Shown here: piece by piece, positions 25,279-33,524 of the stretch
Position numbering within the stretch: the stretch's first letter is position 1
Layout: each line of letters opens with the position of its first letter
Assembly: GCA_965230535.1 (NCBI GenBank)
Contig: OZ246010.1
Coordinates: forward strand, 744,001 to 808,000
Direction of reading: 5' to 3'
Source of the DNA: JAUILH01 sp965230535
Lineage (GTDB): Bacteria > Bacteroidota > Bacteroidia > Flavobacteriales_D > JAUILH01
Length of the DNA: 64,000 nt
Made by a program: the position numbers and the translations under genes
Notes under the pieces: generated by a model
What the model saw: the letters and a program-made list of their open reading frames with translations, nothing else
What the model was told of the DNA's origin: nothing
Database searches by the model: none

Positions 25279-26421
25279 ATGACTAAATTAATTGGCATTT
25301 TATTGATGGCGTTTTTGATGTTCTCCTGTGGGAACGAAGAAAAGAAAACCGAAGAAAAATCCGTACCCGAAGAAACCGTGATCAAGATAGATAGTACATG
25401 GTATTTTGATAGCCTGAATGTCAAATTCAAACCCCAAATCGAGCAGTTCTTTCAAACCAAAATGGATGCAAGACTCTTTAGCGGCTCTTTTCTGTTCGCT
25501 CAGAACGGATATATAATTTCAAGTGGGTTTTTCGGAATAAAAAACCACATCAAAAGAGATTCTATAGATCAAAAAACTGCCTTCCAGCTTGCCTCTGGCT
25601 CTAAACCTTTCACTGCAATGGCCATTTTTAAGCTGGTTGATGAGGGAAAATTAAGTCTGGATGACAGCCTTCATCATTTGGTCCCTGAGTTCCCTTACAA
25701 CGGCATTACAATAGAGATGCTTTTAAACCATAAAAGTGGGTTGTTCAACTACATCTACTCGATGGATTATCTTATGAAGGATTCTACCGGACATTTATTT
25801 AATAAAAGCCTTTTAAATGTCCTTCAAGACACCGTCCCAGCAAGATACTACCCTCCAAACACTAAGCACGAATACTGCAATACCAATTACGCAATGCTTG
25901 CCACAATTGTGGAGCGTCTTTCCGGCAAAAGCTTTCAAACCTACATGTCGGAGACCTTCTTTGAACCTTTGGACATGAAACACTCCTTTGTCATTGATAA
26001 GACAAAAGACCTTCCTGAACATGCTGCCATAGGCTATGTAAGCACCAGATACCTTGACCCTGGCAATGACTATCTCAATGGTGTAGTTGGAGATAAAGGC
26101 TTGTATTCCACCACTCACGACATCCTTAAATTTGATCAGGCACTGTACAATGGCTTCATAAACGACTCTCTTGTTGAATTGAGTATGCAGGCACACACAA
26201 AAATCAGTTCCAATCAACGTGCTTACGGTTATGGGTGGCGCCTGATCAATCCTGATTCTCCGGAAAAAATTGTGTACCACACAGGTTGGTGGCAAGGATT
26301 CAGAACCTTCTTCATTCGCTATCCTAAAGAAAAGAAAACCGTTATTGTTTTGGATAACGTAGACACCAAAGTGCGCCTGGGGGTTGAAGAACTTTTGGGG
26401 TTGTTTACGGACGATTATTGA
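25279..26421 (+). CDS. Beta-lactamase-family serine hydrolase lipoprotein
   Basis: A 380-residue lipoprotein (LMFSC, Cys17) of the class C beta-lactamase/esterase superfamily. Catalytic motifs are SGSK (Ser106, Lys109), YCN in HEYCNTNYAML, and HTG in VYHTGWWQGF. Family members act on D-peptides, esters or cell-wall peptides, so beta-lactam resistance should not be assumed. The next gene starts 19 bp downstream. Confidence 0.9.
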   Translation: MTKLIGILLMAFLMFSCGNEEKKTEEKSVPEETVIKIDSTWYFDSLNVKFKPQIEQFFQTKMDARLFSGSFLFAQNGYIISSGFFGIKNHIKRDSIDQKTAFQLASGSKPFTAMAIFKLVDEGKLSLDDSLHHLVPEFPYNGITIEMLLNHKSGLFNYIYSMDYLMKDSTGHLFNKSLLNVLQDTVPARYYPPNTKHEYCNTNYAMLATIVERLSGKSFQTYMSETFFEPLDMKHSFVIDKTKDLPEHAAIGYVSTRYLDPGNDYLNGVVGDKGLYSTTHDILKFDQALYNGFINDSLVELSMQAHTKISSNQRAYGYGWRLINPDSPEKIVYHTGWWQGFRTFFIRYPKEKKTVIVLDNVDTKVRLGVEELLGLFTDDY

Positions 26422-26428
26422 TCTTGCT

Positions 26429-26436
26429 TACCTTTG
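26429..26436 (+). promoter_or_regulatory. -7 element 4 nt before a GTG start (leaderless promoter)
   Basis: TACCTTTG matches TAnnTTTG exactly and ends 4 nt before the GTG at 26441. A TTG 25 bp further upstream is slightly beyond the usual spacing. Confidence 0.5.
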
Positions 26437-26440
26437 ATTC

Positions 26441-27109
26441 GTGAGAAAAGAAGGAAAAATAGCACTTGGAATTTTTGCATTCCATCTCATTTTCGGACTG
26501 CAAAGTTTAGATGGTGCTAACGGAAGATTCATCTCACCTCACCTACTCGATGACCTGATCATATTCATCCTTGCCATTTATTTTCTTGTCATCTCCAGCC
26601 ATACCAGTAAGTACATTCTTATTGGCTCTGTGATGCTCAATGCCATTACAGGCTTCATTGCTGCCCCACAGTTTCTGGCCATTTTCGACAATTTTCTGAA
26701 CCTTGAATCCTTTGCAGATTTTCTGAAACGCAATGAGTCAGAAATCTCGACACTTCAAATAGTCGTTCTAAGCCTGTTTTTCTTAACAAGTGTAATCTGG
26801 GTAGTTCAAAAGCTTAAAACAGCTAAGAAGTCATTTAAATGGTTCTTATGGGCTCACCTGCTTCTCTTCTCCGCCGGGTATGCAGGTTCATTAATTTTTA
26901 AAATCAACCTGATTTATGTGCTAAGCGCTATTTTTATAGTTGACGGCCTTGCCATAGCCAACGCTGACATTGAATCGTCAGAAGACATTGATTCGGAAGG
27001 CGGTTTTGACTTGAATGAGACAGAGTACCGCTACTTACTGCTCATTTTCCTGAGCATGCTCCTAATTATATTGGAATATGTGTCGACGAGTGGACTTATT
27101 TCGAACTAG
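26441..27109 (+). CDS. Multi-pass membrane protein of unknown function
   Basis: A 222-residue protein with about six hydrophobic helices (for example LLDDLIIFILAIYFLVISS and IYVLSAIFIVDGLAIANA) and an acidic loop before the last helix. It starts at GTG 26441, directly after an exact -7 box. No family is recognised. Its end overlaps the convergent outer-membrane protein gene by 14 bp. Confidence 0.65.
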   Translation: MRKEGKIALGIFAFHLIFGLQSLDGANGRFISPHLLDDLIIFILAIYFLVISSHTSKYILIGSVMLNAITGFIAAPQFLAIFDNFLNLESFADFLKRNESEISTLQIVVLSLFFLTSVIWVVQKLKTAKKSFKWFLWAHLLLFSAGYAGSLIFKINLIYVLSAIFIVDGLAIANADIESSEDIDSEGGFDLNETEYRYLLLIFLSMLLIILEYVSTSGLISN

Positions 27110-27908
27110 CTTTCCTGATGAGTGGAAACTGTCCACCAAGCACCATATAGAACTCACCCCATCCGAAATTGTGGTTCACCTTAGCATGAGAACTTCCATC
27201 TACCAGAACATTTGGCAAAAAAGCCCAGCCCATCTTCAATCCGGAGCTGATGAACAACTCGGGTAAAAAGTAAAATCTTGTTTTTAAGTTCAAATTAGCA
27301 CCATAGCCAGCCATATGGAACCTGTTGTCCACTTCATTCTGAAAAAGATTGACCATGGTTTTAGGGATATAAGTTCCAACGCCTCCACCAACAATGGCTT
27401 CCCATCTCATTTTTTCATTGTTCTTAAGCACTGGCAGTGTAAAATATCTATCTGCCTCAACACTCAAATAATTCAGGCCATCGGAATGTTCGAACTGTAA
27501 AAAGTCAACCGGAATTTTAATGGTCTGGCCATCGTATCGTCCTGCGTACTTCCCAGTCAAGATCTCTCCATTGATTTCGGCAGACTGGTTATTATCAAAT
27601 ACATACTTCAAATGATCCATGCCCAAAGAAAGGCTCCAATCATCATTGATGTAATATCCAATTCGATAAACGTACTGTGGAATAGATAAAGTTTTGAAAC
27701 CGAAATACACATCTGGTTCAAATGCCGTTGGTCGATCACTGGCCGTTGCATTCTCAATGGTAAAATTGTATTCAGGAGATTCAAAATGAATGTCACTATT
27801 GGTATAAGCGCTTCTGTTATACCCCCAGTATAAAAAGATGTTTCCGGCTCTATCTTGTGATAAAGAGCTGGTTGAAATCAACAGTAAAAAAACTATCCGC
27901 ACAAGCAT
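27096..27908 (-). CDS. Outer-membrane beta-barrel-like protein
   Basis: A 270-residue protein with a signal peptide (cleavage near SSLSQ, residue 17) and alternating strands such as IPQYVYRIGYYINDDWSLSLG and NLNLKTRFYFLPELFISSG. The N-terminal GNIFLYWGYNRSAYTNSDIHF start is seen in Bacteroidota outer-membrane proteins of unknown role. An exact -7 box lies 4 nt before the ATG. Confidence 0.72.
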   Translation of the reverse strand: MLVRIVFLLLISTSSLSQDRAGNIFLYWGYNRSAYTNSDIHFESPEYNFTIENATASDRPTAFEPDVYFGFKTLSIPQYVYRIGYYINDDWSLSLGMDHLKYVFDNNQSAEINGEILTGKYAGRYDGQTIKIPVDFLQFEHSDGLNYLSVEADRYFTLPVLKNNEKMRWEAIVGGGVGTYIPKTMVNLFQNEVDNRFHMAGYGANLNLKTRFYFLPELFISSGLKMGWAFLPNVLVDGSSHAKVNHNFGWGEFYMVLGGQFPLIRKASSK

Positions 27909-27912
27909 TTGG

Positions 27913-27920
27913 CAAAATTA
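27913..27920 (-). promoter_or_regulatory. -7 element 4 nt before the OMP start (leaderless promoter)
   Basis: TAATTTTG on the minus strand is an exact TAnnTTTG match and is followed by CCAA and the ATG at 27908. No good TTG -33 element is present. Confidence 0.5.
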
Positions 27921-27970
27921 ATCTTTTCCTCTTAAAAGTATTTTTAATCACTCAATAGATTTTGTACATT

Positions 27971-28195
27971 GTGCATGTGGAAGAGATTTGGTACACTGGC
28001 AAGGTTAAGTTTTTCAACCATAAAAATAAGTTTGGTTTTATTATAGTTGATCAGACTAAACAGGAGATTTACGTTCATCGCAAGAATTGTGATGAAGATT
28101 TAAATGAAAATGACAACGTAAGTTTCACTATTGAACAGGTAAAAAGAGGTCCTGCAGCCACTCAGGTAAAAAAAATAGAGCTGAACGCTTCATAA
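27971..28195 (+). CDS. Cold-shock-domain-like protein
   Basis: A single cold-shock domain of about 74 residues. RNP1 is KFGFI (in HKNKFGFIIVD) and RNP2 is IYVHR, a variant of the usual VFVH. The tail KRGPAATQVKKI is also typical. There is no ATG start: I choose GTG at 27971 (GTG CAT GTG GAA), with GTG 27977 or TTG 27962 as alternatives. It probably binds single-stranded RNA or DNA in the cytoplasm. Confidence 0.8.
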   Translation: MHVEEIWYTGKVKFFNHKNKFGFIIVDQTKQEIYVHRKNCDEDLNENDNVSFTIEQVKRGPAATQVKKIELNAS

Positions 28196-28222
28196 ACGCC
28201 ATCGTTTTTCGATCTTCGCCTC

Positions 28223-30289
28223 ATGAAGATTATTCTATCACTTTTTCTAAGCACATTTTTCTTTGCCGGACTCGCTCAGGAAGGAAATTACAAGGGTGCT
28301 ATTAAGCTTCCGGGAATTGAATTGGAAGTTGAACTCAAGTTTGAACAAAAAGATGGCAAGACTTCTGGTGAAATGGACATTCCCATGCAAAACGCCAAGG
28401 GTTTGACCTTAAATGAATTCAAAAAAGTGGATGACAGCCTTCATTTTGAGGCACCGGATGTGCCGGGAGGTGCAATTTTTATGGTAGCCATTCAAAACGA
28501 CAGTCTTTTAGGCAGGTTCACGCAGTCGGGTAAAACGTTTCCTTTTGAAGCGGCTAAGTTGGCAGATGCTCCGGCTTTTTCTGCAGACAGTTTAAAAAGC
28601 AAGCTACAGGAGTTGTTAGAGAAAACCCACGTTCCCGGAATGGCGGTTGGCATCATTCACAAAGGCAAAATCATCTTGAATAGCGGATTTGGCTACGCCA
28701 ATTTAGAAGATCAAACCAAAGTTGATGAGAATACAGTTTTTGCGATTGGCTCATCGTCTAAGGCTTTTACTGCAGCCCTGCTTAGCAAATGTGTTGAAGA
28801 CGAATTAATCACCTGGGACGAGCCCGTTAGCAATAAATTAAATGGTTTTGGCATGAAAGATCCGGATGCACGAAACCTCAACTCAGAAGATCTTTTAACA
28901 CACCGTAGCGGACTTCCAAGGCACGATTTACTTTGGTATGGTTCTGATTTATCCAGAGAAGAATTGCTTCAGAAAATCAAATTACTCGACTATACAGAGC
29001 CTTTCAGAACGAAATTCCAATACCAAAACCTGATGTACATGGCAGCCGGAATGCTTGCCGGTGAACTAAGAGGTAAAACCTGGGAAGCTTTGCTTCAGGA
29101 GCAGATACTAGATCCTTTGAACATGACTTCAAGTTCCAGCAATTTAAGTGGAATGACCAGCGCTAAAAACAAAGCCCTACCCTACATATACAGAAATGGT
29201 GAAAACATGTTCATGGGATACCGAAACATTGATGCCATGGGTCCTGCGGGCTCCATCAATTCCACAAGTACAGACATGCTTAAATGGGTTCAGATGCTGT
29301 TGAACAATGGTAAATATGGTGCCAACAAAGAGCATATCCTGCTAAGAAATCAATCGATAGAGAAAATGACCAGTGGCATTGTCAGTATGGGATCCAGAAG
29401 GTCGTCCAAACATGCCGGACCTATGTATTACGGCATGGGATGGATGATTAATGACTACAAACACAAAAAAATGGTGCATCACGGCGGTAACATTGATGGC
29501 TTCTCCGCTAATGTGATGTTTATGCCTTCTGAAGATTTGGGTGTGGTTATACTTACCAATGCCAATGGAACAGGTCTAACAACTTTGGCTACACTTACGA
29601 TTGCCGACATGGTTTTAGGTCTGGAACCAACAGATTGGTACGCATTTGCGAATCCTTATGGAGATAAGGAGGAAGACAAAGAAAAGGAAAAAGATAAAAA
29701 AGACAAGAAGGCGAAAAAGAAATCGCAAGACCCAATCAAGCATTATTTTCCTTTAAAAGACTATGCAGGAACTTATGAAAATGAGGTTTACGGCGACATT
29801 GAAGTTCGTTTTTCAAACGACTCACTTCTTATGACGTACAATGGCTTCAACTATGTCCTCCTTCACCAAAAGATGGAAATTTTCGCTGCTACAGATTTAA
29901 AATATGGTGAATCTCAAAACATGATCTTCAGAACTGATATAAATGGTGACTTAAGCTCTTTTGAGTTCAATCTGGAACCAAGTCTTCCGGCATACGAATT
30001 TTCCAAAAAGCCGAATGAAGATTTGTTCGCCCCTGAATATCTGGAACAATTCACAGGAGAATACAAAATGGACCATCTTAAAATCACCGTATCTGTTAAA
30101 GATGGGAAATTGTGGACAAAAGTTAGCGGTCAGGGAGAATTTGAACTGACTCCAAAAGCCACCAATAAGTTTACATTAAAGGAAATGCCAAGTTTTGGAG
30201 TTGAGTTTATTTTAGACAAAAAAGGTGAGACAACAGGGTTGATCACACATCAACCAAATGGAGATTTTGAAGGTAAGAAGGTGAAATAA
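28223..30289 (+). CDS. Large serine hydrolase (beta-lactamase fold with flanking domains)
   Basis: A 688-residue exported protein (signal to about residue 18, LAQ). An N-terminal beta domain (residues ~20-115) precedes a class C beta-lactamase-like core: SSSK (in AIGSSSKAFTAAL), YQN (in FQYQNLMYMAAG) and HGG (in MVHHGGNIDGF). A lysine-rich linker near residue 485 leads to a C-terminal DUF3471-like beta domain. Likely role: a periplasmic peptidase or esterase, not necessarily beta-lactam active. Confidence 0.9.
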   Translation: MKIILSLFLSTFFFAGLAQEGNYKGAIKLPGIELEVELKFEQKDGKTSGEMDIPMQNAKGLTLNEFKKVDDSLHFEAPDVPGGAIFMVAIQNDSLLGRFTQSGKTFPFEAAKLADAPAFSADSLKSKLQELLEKTHVPGMAVGIIHKGKIILNSGFGYANLEDQTKVDENTVFAIGSSSKAFTAALLSKCVEDELITWDEPVSNKLNGFGMKDPDARNLNSEDLLTHRSGLPRHDLLWYGSDLSREELLQKIKLLDYTEPFRTKFQYQNLMYMAAGMLAGELRGKTWEALLQEQILDPLNMTSSSSNLSGMTSAKNKALPYIYRNGENMFMGYRNIDAMGPAGSINSTSTDMLKWVQMLLNNGKYGANKEHILLRNQSIEKMTSGIVSMGSRRSSKHAGPMYYGMGWMINDYKHKKMVHHGGNIDGFSANVMFMPSEDLGVVILTNANGTGLTTLATLTIADMVLGLEPTDWYAFANPYGDKEEDKEKEKDKKDKKAKKKSQDPIKHYFPLKDYAGTYENEVYGDIEVRFSNDSLLMTYNGFNYVLLHQKMEIFAATDLKYGESQNMIFRTDINGDLSSFEFNLEPSLPAYEFSKKPNEDLFAPEYLEQFTGEYKMDHLKITVSVKDGKLWTKVSGQGEFELTPKATNKFTLKEMPSFGVEFILDKKGETTGLITHQPNGDFEGKKVK

Positions 30290-30362
30290 TTTCAGTTTTT
30301 TTCCATTTCATGCATTATGTGGATTTATGCTGTGTCTTTAGTATAAATCAAAACATTAGATC

Positions 30363-30869
30363 ATGAAATATCTCATCTTATCATTACTCTTAAGCTCATT
30401 TACTTTTTACAATCCCGGCAAGACACCACCTGCAATTGGTGAAAAAATGCCCAACATATCTATGTCAGACTCTAAGGGAAACACGGTTGACCTGAAGGAT
30501 CTTGAAGGAAACGTGGTACTAGTTGATTTCTGGGCTTCATGGTGCAGACCTTGTCGTGCAGAGAACAGAAACCTTGTGAACACATACAACCATTTTAAAT
30601 CAAAAGAATTTAAGGATGGTGGATCTTTTAAAATTTACAGCATCTCACTGGACAAGAACAAAACAGCCTGGGTGAATGCAATTAATTCAGACAAACTAGA
30701 ATGGACCGAGCACGTAAGTGAACTCAAAGGCTGGAATTCTGAAGTAGCTCAGAGATTTGGAGTTAACTCTATCCCTCAAAATTTTCTGATAGACCAAAAC
30801 GGAACCATCATTGCCAAGAATCTGAGAGGCAAAGAACTTGATAAGGTTTTGGCTTCCCTGCAAAAATAG
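30363..30869 (+). CDS. TlpA-family thiol-disulfide oxidoreductase
   Basis: A 168-residue exported thioredoxin-like protein. A hydrophobic N-terminal signal is followed by the TlpA opening PPAIGEKMPNISMSDSKGN and the active site WCRPC (Cys61, Cys64) in DFWASWCRPCRAEN. The cis-proline loop is NSIPQNFLID. It lies 21 bp before the ECF sigma gene and aligns closely with the periplasmic part of the anti-sigma-like protein two genes on, suggesting a common origin. Confidence 0.93.
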   Translation: MKYLILSLLLSSFTFYNPGKTPPAIGEKMPNISMSDSKGNTVDLKDLEGNVVLVDFWASWCRPCRAENRNLVNTYNHFKSKEFKDGGSFKIYSISLDKNKTAWVNAINSDKLEWTEHVSELKGWNSEVAQRFGVNSIPQNFLIDQNGTIIAKNLRGKELDKVLASLQK

Positions 30870-30890
30870 AAACGTCTATTTCATAGCTTA

Positions 30891-31460
30891 GTGACGGACA
30901 AAGTCAAACATATTGATTCCCGAATAGACATAAAAAGGGCGGCCAGAGGTGATCGGGCTGCTCTTTTCAAGTTGTATTCCGATTATTCAAAAGCCATGTA
31001 TAACAGTGCTTACAGAATTGTTGGCAATACACAAGATGCGGAGGATGTGCTTCAGGAAGCTTTTACCAAGGCATTTTCAAAACTGTCTCAGTTTAACTTT
31101 GAAGCAACGTTTGGCGCATGGTTGAAACGCATTGTCATCAATGAAGCCATTAACTCTCTCAGAAAAAAACAAGAGTTAAGCCTTGAAGATCACCACCAAG
31201 CTGTAGATCTCCAGGACAATTATCAGGAAGAATCTGACTTTTCCGTTCCCCAGGTGATACACGCTTTAGACGAACTTCCTGTAGGATACAGAACAGTGAT
31301 CTCCTTATACCTTCTCGAAGGTTATGATCATGAAGAGATTTCTCAGATTCTAAACATCTCTGTATCCACCTCCATTTCACAATTGAGCAGAGGCAAGAAA
31401 AAATTAAGACAATCATTAGAAAACACCAGAACTCATGGACAAACTAGATCAGTTATTTAA
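30891..31460 (+). CDS. ECF-type RNA polymerase sigma factor
   Basis: A 189-residue sigma-70 family protein of the ECF group with region 2 (LFKLYSDYSKAMYNSAYRIV, then AEDVLQEAFTKAF) and region 4 (ALDELPVGYRTVISLYLLEG, then HEEISQILNISVSTSISQL). The start is GTG at 30891. Its 3' end overlaps the next gene, a membrane thioredoxin-like protein, by 26 bp, the usual arrangement for a sigma and its anti-sigma. The target promoters cannot be read from the sequence. Confidence 0.92.
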   Translation: MTDKVKHIDSRIDIKRAARGDRAALFKLYSDYSKAMYNSAYRIVGNTQDAEDVLQEAFTKAFSKLSQFNFEATFGAWLKRIVINEAINSLRKKQELSLEDHHQAVDLQDNYQEESDFSVPQVIHALDELPVGYRTVISLYLLEGYDHEEISQILNISVSTSISQLSRGKKKLRQSLENTRTHGQTRSVI

Positions 31461-32088
31461 GAACAATAGAGACGATTTTGACCACAGGGAACCGAGAAAA
31501 GATCTTTGGGATTCTATTGATTTGCCTGAAAAACGCAGAAACCATACCTGGGTGAAAATTGCTGCTACAGTAGTGATGATCATTGGCATCTCCACTCTGG
31601 GGTATGTGCTTTTCCAGGACATTGACAATCAACAAATGAGTCATGAACAAAATCTGCCCCACCCTGTTGTTCAGAGCATTCAGAAAGTGGAATTGAAAGC
31701 ACCAAATGGAGACAAAGTGGTTCTGGTTCCCGCTAAAAACAGATTTACTTTAATCCAATTCTGGGCTTCTACAGATAAAATCTGTACAGAAGAGAGCTGC
31801 TATTACTTCAAACCAATTTACGAGAAGTACAAAGACAAAGGTTTTGAGATATACGCTGTTTCGTTGGACAAGGATATAGACATCTGGACACAGACAATAG
31901 AGAAACACGATTTATCCTGGATTCACGTATCAGATTTAAAAGGATTCGATTCTCCGGTCTGTAAGGAATGTAATATTTTTCAGATTCCCAGTTCCTACCT
32001 CATCGATCATGAAGGTAAAATCATAGCAAAAGACATTGATGCAAAAGAATTGGAAGCCAAATTAGCACTGCTTTACGACAATCAATAA
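31435..32088 (+). CDS. Membrane-anchored thioredoxin-like protein, candidate redox-sensing anti-sigma factor
   Basis: A 217-residue protein. Residues 1-36 resemble Bacteroidota anti-sigma N-termini (FDHREPRKDLWDSIDLP). One helix spans about residues 40-60 (WVKIAATVVMIIGISTLGYV). Residues ~85-215 form a thioredoxin fold that aligns with the neighbouring TlpA along its length: FWAS, SLDK, HVS-LKG, IP and LID motifs are shared. The WCxxC site is replaced: TDKIC-x4-C (Cys117, Cys122). A second pair, Cys176/Cys179 (CKEC), lies by the cis-proline loop. It overlaps the ECF sigma gene by 26 bp. Confidence 0.8.
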   Translation: MDKLDQLFKNNRDDFDHREPRKDLWDSIDLPEKRRNHTWVKIAATVVMIIGISTLGYVLFQDIDNQQMSHEQNLPHPVVQSIQKVELKAPNGDKVVLVPAKNRFTLIQFWASTDKICTEESCYYFKPIYEKYKDKGFEIYAVSLDKDIDIWTQTIEKHDLSWIHVSDLKGFDSPVCKECNIFQIPSSYLIDHEGKIIAKDIDAKELEAKLALLYDNQ

Positions 32089-33524
32089 ACAACCAGCTTC
32101 TTGAAGACAGATTGTTGTTTGTCATTCGTGATTTCAAGCGTATAGTATCCATTTGGGATTTCTTCGAGATCAATGATCCCACCATTGTAAGACCTTTGTT
32201 GGATCAACTTTCCGTTTACATCAACAAACTTCAAGGTGTAATTTCCATGATCCAAGCCATCTATTTGAATGAGGTCTCTTGCCGGATTAGGATACACCTG
32301 AATTGAGTTTTGATCGAGTTCCTCTTCAACATCTGTGAAATCTTCAAACTGAGAATCTATGGTCGAACTCGTTATCAATGTCGGTGCCGGCCCCATTTTA
32401 ATAAGATAAATATCGGTAGCTCCCACCCCATAGCTCTCTGTATTTCCACACAGAATAAAGGCATCATCATAGGTATAAGCCACACTCGTACAATGTTCTT
32501 CTTCCACCCCACCCGCGGTGTAGGAGTTGAGGAAAAGTCCCAGGTAACTTGTGTAATAAGCCAGATAATTGTGAGTTGATACGGCAGGTATGTGAATGTC
32601 GCCAACTATCATTTGATCTACTGGTGGACGAATGGCCATACCCGTTCCTCTTTCATCTCCCGGGCCTCCAAAATGTTTGGTGTACACTGTATCCAGAGAG
32701 CCATCCAGTCTCGCCTGAAGTATATCGGAACCACCTTTTCGTCCAACCCCTGCTGTACCGACAATGTTGTATTCATTAACGATCAAGCCCATTTCGGAGA
32801 CGTCATCATCCAAAGTATCGCCAATGGTATTTGAAAACAAGGTATCGCCGTCAATTTCGTGTCGGACAACCCAAATATCATCCATGCCTTTTCCGCGGCC
32901 ATCGGTAGTTGAAACGGAGACGTAATTATTCAAAAAGCCAGTTAATCTGATATCTTTTCCAACATCATGACCTGCTGTTCCAAACGTATTTTCCCACATG
33001 ACATTGCCATGCTTATCCGTTCTGATAAGGTAAACATCTCCATTCCCAACACCAAAACTGAAAGTTTCCCCAATCAAGGTAAAACCACTATCCGGCATTA
33101 AAATAAGTGCATTGGCAAAATCCCAATCGCTACCACCAAAAGTCGTTTCCCATTCCAGATCGCCATTCTTGTCCAACTTAATCAAATAGGCATCATATCC
33201 TCCGTTGCCATAACTGTTTGTGTAACCACAAATGGCCAAACCAGAATCTGGTGTTTCAACCAGGTCAGTTCCGTGTTCCTGATTTTGCCCTCCATAATGC
33301 TTGGACCATAAGTAATTGCCCAGTGAATCTACTTTTAGAACATACACATCTGAAGAGCCGTAGGTAAATCCGGAAGAACCAGTTACGATATATGAAGAAT
33401 CGTAGCCCTGAATAATTCTGGAGGCCTTCTCAAAATAGTGACTACCATAAGTCTTCTGGAAAGTCACCTGAGCCTGACCGCACCACGATACCAAAACAAA
33501 CAGTATGATTCCTACAATTTTCAT
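32082..33524 (-). CDS. Secreted beta-propeller-like protein with T9SS type A sorting domain
   Basis: A 480-residue protein with a signal peptide (cleavage near GQAQ, residue 19). Residues 20-370 hold repeated units of about 50 residues with a Gly/Asp/Trp pattern, for example VLKVDSLGNYLWSKHYGG and YLIKLDKNGDLEWETTFGG, so a propeller is likely. The last ~75 residues are a T9SS type A sorting domain (VYPNPARDLIQID ... YTLEITNDKQQ), exported by the type IX system and probably cell-surface attached. It is the third gene of a minus-strand operon (4-bp overlap upstream). Confidence 0.9.
   Translation of the reverse strand: MKIVGIILFVLVSWCGQAQVTFQKTYGSHYFEKASRIIQGYDSSYIVTGSSGFTYGSSDVYVLKVDSLGNYLWSKHYGGQNQEHGTDLVETPDSGLAICGYTNSYGNGGYDAYLIKLDKNGDLEWETTFGGSDWDFANALILMPDSGFTLIGETFSFGVGNGDVYLIRTDKHGNVMWENTFGTAGHDVGKDIRLTGFLNNYVSVSTTDGRGKGMDDIWVVRHEIDGDTLFSNTIGDTLDDDVSEMGLIVNEYNIVGTAGVGRKGGSDILQARLDGSLDTVYTKHFGGPGDERGTGMAIRPPVDQMIVGDIHIPAVSTHNYLAYYTSYLGLFLNSYTAGGVEEEHCTSVAYTYDDAFILCGNTESYGVGATDIYLIKMGPAPTLITSSTIDSQFEDFTDVEEELDQNSIQVYPNPARDLIQIDGLDHGNYTLKFVDVNGKLIQQRSYNGGIIDLEEIPNGYYTLEITNDKQQSVFKKLVVY

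Noticed and set aside
25279..30289. Beta-lactam resistance from the two serine hydrolases
   Set aside because: The SxxK/YxN/HxG fold is shared by many esterases and peptidases; nothing in the context indicates resistance.
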